This document shows positions 60,916-64,000 of a stretch of DNA of 64,000 bases, one piece after another. The stretch comes from Parapristionchus giblindavisi (taxonomy: Eukaryota; Nematoda; Chromadorea; Rhabditida; Diplogasteridae). Below the pieces are notes generated by a model. That model worked only from the letters and a program-made list of their open reading frames with translations, did no database searches and was not told where the DNA came from. The stretch is taken from the NCBI GenBank assembly GCA_943737045.1, contig CALSFV010000010.1, positions 992,001 to 1,056,000 of the forward strand. The letters run 5' to 3'. How positions within the stretch are numbered: position 1 is the stretch's first letter; each line of letters opens with the position of its first letter. A program made the translations under genes and the position numbers.

Positions 60916-61380
60916 TACACTGAGCCAAAAGTTACTTAAATACACGCATGGCCTCTGCTACCTCGATACACTCAAGTAGAGTTCAGCTAGAATGCAAGCT
61001 ATCTCGGTTTCTTATATTCTAGTTGAGCGTTCAGCTTAAATGAAAACGTAATTCGGCTAACTATCATTTAAGATCCAAACCGGCAAAAGATCAAGGAAGA
61101 ATGGGGAACAGAACCACCTACCTTCCGCTTAACAGTGGAGGACACTTACCACTGCGCCACCTAGTCATGCTACTGCTACTTGTATAACTCAAAGCCTATT
61201 CCAGGAGGCAAGCGCGCGCTCGTTAGAAAACACTTACCCAAATTAGCTGAAGCACAACTTAGCAATCCTCATGCTTTTTTGCTTCATCGTTTATTTAAGC
61301 TGAGGGGGCATTTCTAGCTGAACTTTATCTAAGTAATGTAGTTAGCTGAGACATTGCTAAGCAACTTTTCGCTCAGTGTA
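60916..61380 (-). mobile_element. TA-flanked inverted-repeat element with tRNA-Asn-like core
   Basis: TA-CACTGAGCCAAAAGTTACTT at the left, inverted at the right as AAGCAACTTTTCGCTCAGTG-TA. Minus-strand core at 61102-61169: A-box GGTGGCGCAGTGG, loop CTGTTAA (anticodon GTT would read Asn), T-arm GGTGGTTCTGTTCCCC. The B-box has one change and the anticodon stem is weak, so it is a relic. The inverted ends are unrelated to the TTAA elements. Confidence 0.75.
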
Positions 61381-62839
61381 GGGCAAAGTGTGGGATACAG
61401 TAATCTTGAAAAGAAAAAAATAAATATGATATTACTAGAAATACTAAATAATACTTCGTATACTATTAAATGTGGAATTCATCCTCCTATAACATTTTAA
61501 AGGCACTGTTAAGACACAACAACATAAGCTCATTAATGAAAACATAATCTTAGATGAAATGTCGATCATAAAAACATAATCAAGTTTTGGTATTCTATAC
61601 TTTGTGTACGGAATAAAACAGTGGTACATTAATCTCGTAAATATGTTCAAGATGGATCATTGTATTTTGTCTGCACCACAAGTCATATTTGATGTGGATT
61701 CGAGACCAGTATAATAATTAAGAGGGTTAATATGCTTTATTCGCAGACATTTCGTGAATGAAGTCAAATCATCAGTGCGTTATTTACCTCACTTGGGAAA
61801 TTAAACCAAGACTGGTCTCACATGGACTACAACAAAATGATCTACTCACAAAATGATGATTATTCATTGTCAGTTCTATCGAGTTATGCCAAATCATAGT
61901 GAAATTATTATAGGCTAACAAAGTACGAGAGCTTTGATCTGGATTTTAGTCTTGATATCAGACACCTCCTACGGTTTGACACGTGGGGAGCATACGGAAA
62001 AATCAGTATGGTTGGCTGCAAATTCGCTGTAATACCTAGCTCTATGAGCAAAGGAGCATGGAATTTTGCAAATATTTCTTAATATGCTGCATGATTTTTA
62101 ATACTCCAGCATCCAGCAAGTGCCATGTATAGTTTTCTGCAGAACGATTTTAGAGAGTACCAACATAACCAAGAGAGTGCTCAATCTTTACATTCAAATT
62201 ACGCATACGGAAGCACTGCAATATACCAAACACGATGCAACGCGAAATTGCGTGATGTCAAAAAAAGGCGAACGGAGCGGCGTACATTTTTATCGTCTCT
62301 GTAACCGTATCATCGGGTTTTTATATTACTGAAAACCAGTTTTCCCTGAGAATAATTTCTCGGAACAACAGGTTTTTCCTACGCACCGAGCAAAGAACAG
62401 TTCCCAAAGGAAAACGTTGATCGTGTACCTGGAAAACCCCATGCACTTCGCTCGGGAAAATCCTTAATCAGATTTTTTAAATAATTCTGTGCTAGTTTCG
62501 TATTGTTTTATTCTATGATGGATTTCGTTTACAGTTCTATTTTAATCTAAATTACAAGTTGATTCCTATTTCGTTGATCAGAATGTCTCCGATTCTGCCA
62601 AACATCATATTGGAGCGCCTCTTACATCGTCAAGACTCAATCTGAAGGAAATGACTTATGGTGCGCGAAGAGAGATAGATTCCCTTTCCTTTCTTCATGG
62701 TTTTGTTTGTTATCCCTGTTATTGTAATTGTTGTTGTTATTTTTTGTTGTTGAGATGTTATAAAAATCTACTTTTGCAAAAATAACAAGAGGCAATCAAG
62801 AGAAGTAAGTATTGACAAGATTTCTCTGAAGACCTATTC

Positions 62840-62936
62840 GATTGTGCTATTGGGTACGATAGATGAGTGATCTTCAGTTCTATTGGATAGGATAGATGGG
62901 TCATCTTCAGTGATATTATGTACGATAGATAGGCTA
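62840..62936. repeat. Imperfect tandem repeat of about 38 bases
   Basis: Units of the type ATTGGGTACGATAGATGAGT-GATCTTCAGT and ATTGGATAGGATAGATGGGT-CATCTTCAGT, then ATTATGTACGATAGATAGG. It lies just downstream of the candidate stop codon at 62934. Confidence 0.65.
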
Positions 62937-63188
62937 GCTATCATCGTCTTCATCGCCGTCAAATTCTCTCTGTAAGGTCGCTGACTATTTTATGTAATCA
63001 TACTGCTGCGACAGCAATCTTACTATCGCAGGTGGAGTACGACCTCTGAGACAGTTCACTGTTTTTAAAATTTAAAATAAAATTAACTTACCTCAGACCG
63101 AATTTCAGTGAGGATCTTTTGTGTGCTCCGATCGTGTTCTCCATCAAGAGTGCAAAATAAGATTATGATTATTGCAATAACATTGATG
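62934..63188 (-). CDS. Candidate 3' end of a small acidic-tail gene (partial)
   Basis: Two exons join in phase 0: 63092-63188 (good GTAAGT donor) and 62934-62969 (TTACAG acceptor, TAG stop). The reading has a hydrophobic run (INVIAIIIILFC), then GEHDRSTQKILTEIRSE and an acidic end REFDGDEDDDS. No start codon could be placed; one or more exons upstream of 63188 would be needed. A second frame across the same junction is also open, which lowers confidence. No family is recognised. Confidence 0.35.
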
Positions 63189-63709
63189 CTGTGATACACT
63201 ATACAAAGATTACTGCTAAGATCAGAAAACTACATCTGCAGACATAAGGCCGAAATTAGTTCTATCATACTATGTCATCACCCTCTCCAAACTATGATCT
63301 CACAGTTGTTGTCTGTGAGGGACTGTTTACATATTAGTATGGAAATAAATATAGTTCATATTCTTTTATCAATAATATTATGAGCCACTTAAAAGTGGCT
63401 CATAAAAATTCATTTGCGTCATAGTTTATGTGTTTTGCATTCATCTTTAAGGTGGAGTTCATCGAATATTTTCGAGAGCAAACTGACAATGAGAGGACAG
63501 CAAGGAACCAAAGGATATTCTTCCTACCGTTCACTATTAATTCCATGCCGATTATGCTTGTCGATCGCTAGAAACATCGCGCCCGTGCAGGAAGGGACAC
63601 TTTTTAAACGAAGAAATTAGTCAATATGCTTCGAACTTGCGTCAAATTGAAAAAGAACTTATCGCATCGCAGAAGAAACACCGTGATAGATAATCAAAGA
63701 TTCTGTACT
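63189..63709. other. Interval with no recognised feature
   Basis: AT-rich DNA between the candidate acidic-tail exon and the last TTAA element. A short local inversion (GAGCCACTT/AAGTGGCTC at 63382-63401) makes a small hairpin. Nothing else supported. Confidence 0.5.
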
Positions 63710-64000
63710 TTAAAGGTGGAGACCCGCGAATGATCATGCAAATCTCTTATATCTCGCTTATGCAAGTGTCTAGTGATATGCAAGAAGATATGGAGACTAC
63801 TTATCGTTCCCTTAGCATAGTGGTAAAACTTCGGACTAGAAAGCGCATGGTCGCGTGTTCGAATCCTATTGCCGAACTTTCCTATTTTCAAAAAGCGCGC
63901 CTTTGCCTGAGTTTGACAGCATGATTCATTCATGATTGCGATCAATAAGCTGAATTATCATAAAATAAATAGTGTGCGGTATGTAGAATAACTTTTGCTA
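63710..64000 (+). mobile_element. TTAA element with tRNA-like core, cut by the window end
   Basis: It starts TTAAAGGTGGAGACCCGCG. The tRNA-like core on the + strand at 63805-63873 has TTAGCATAGTGG, a GGACTAGAAA loop arm and GTGTTCGAATCC, then the TTTTCAAAAAGCGCGCCTTT tail shared with the copy at 26661-27009. The right inverted end lies beyond 64000. Confidence 0.75.

Larger units (their letters stand above)
55197..62933. other. Gene-free, repeat-rich interval
   Basis: No gene is supported across about 7.7 kb. Dated elements are listed separately: two tRNA-Thr-like TTAA elements, a tRNA-like fragment at 56571-56630, two fold-back elements at 57243-57982, a GGTAAAGGTACAACC repeat at 59211 and a TA-flanked element at 60916. 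The rest is AT-rich, with nothing recognised in 59300-60900 or 61400-62600. Confidence 0.65.

Noticed and set aside
1..64000. CRISPR arrays, bacterial operons, rRNA genes
   Set aside because: None seen; introns, splice signals and gene families are eukaryotic throughout.

Overview
The window looks like nuclear DNA from a free-living type nematode. It is AT-rich and has many short spliced exons with TTTCAG-type 3' splice sites. It carries gene families that are expanded or confined to nematodes: supernumerary nuclear hormone receptors, an srx-type chemoreceptor and a cuticle collagen. The high exon density (14-15 exons per receptor gene) would suit a diplogastrid/rhabditid such as Pristionchus, but the species is an inference. 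All genes below were assembled by hand from splice sites, reading phase and paralogue comparison; most open frames longer than 60 codons in the window are chance.

Region 1 (197-32261, minus strand) is a head-to-tail array of five paralogous nuclear hormone receptor genes, here called A to E. From the first zinc finger onward they share the same exon order and intron phases, and the exon sizes are nearly fixed. A, B, D and E read open from ATG to stop. C, a close tandem copy of D, has lost one base in its eighth coding exon; skipping that exon would restore the frame. The introns and spacers are loaded with small DNA transposons: a dead mariner, a 0.55-kb palindrome, several TTAA-flanked fold-back elements and a tRNA-like TTAA element.

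Region 2 (32262-36082) shows no gene. Region 3 (36083-46171, plus strand) has an UNC-93/MFSD11-type membrane protein gene with a probable alternative last exon, then two genes for secreted proteins (G and H) that share a C-terminal motif. A 1.45-kb Tc1-type palindrome fills the first intron of G. Region 4 (48107-55196, minus strand) has a complete cuticle collagen gene and a complete srx-like seven-transmembrane chemoreceptor gene.

Region 5 (55197-64000) is mostly transposon debris, including two near-identical copies of a 354-bp TTAA-flanked element with a tRNA-Thr-like core, a hAT-type element with an 8-bp target duplication, and a TA-flanked element with a tRNA-Asn-like core. A short acidic spliced reading frame near 62934-63188 may be the tail of one more gene.

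The most unusual signal is the repeated association of tRNA-like sequence with inverted-repeat DNA transposons of different type. Next come the MITE family whose core is invariant while its arms are not, and the layered history of the receptor array (frameshift, patchy identity between paralogues, GC-AG introns).
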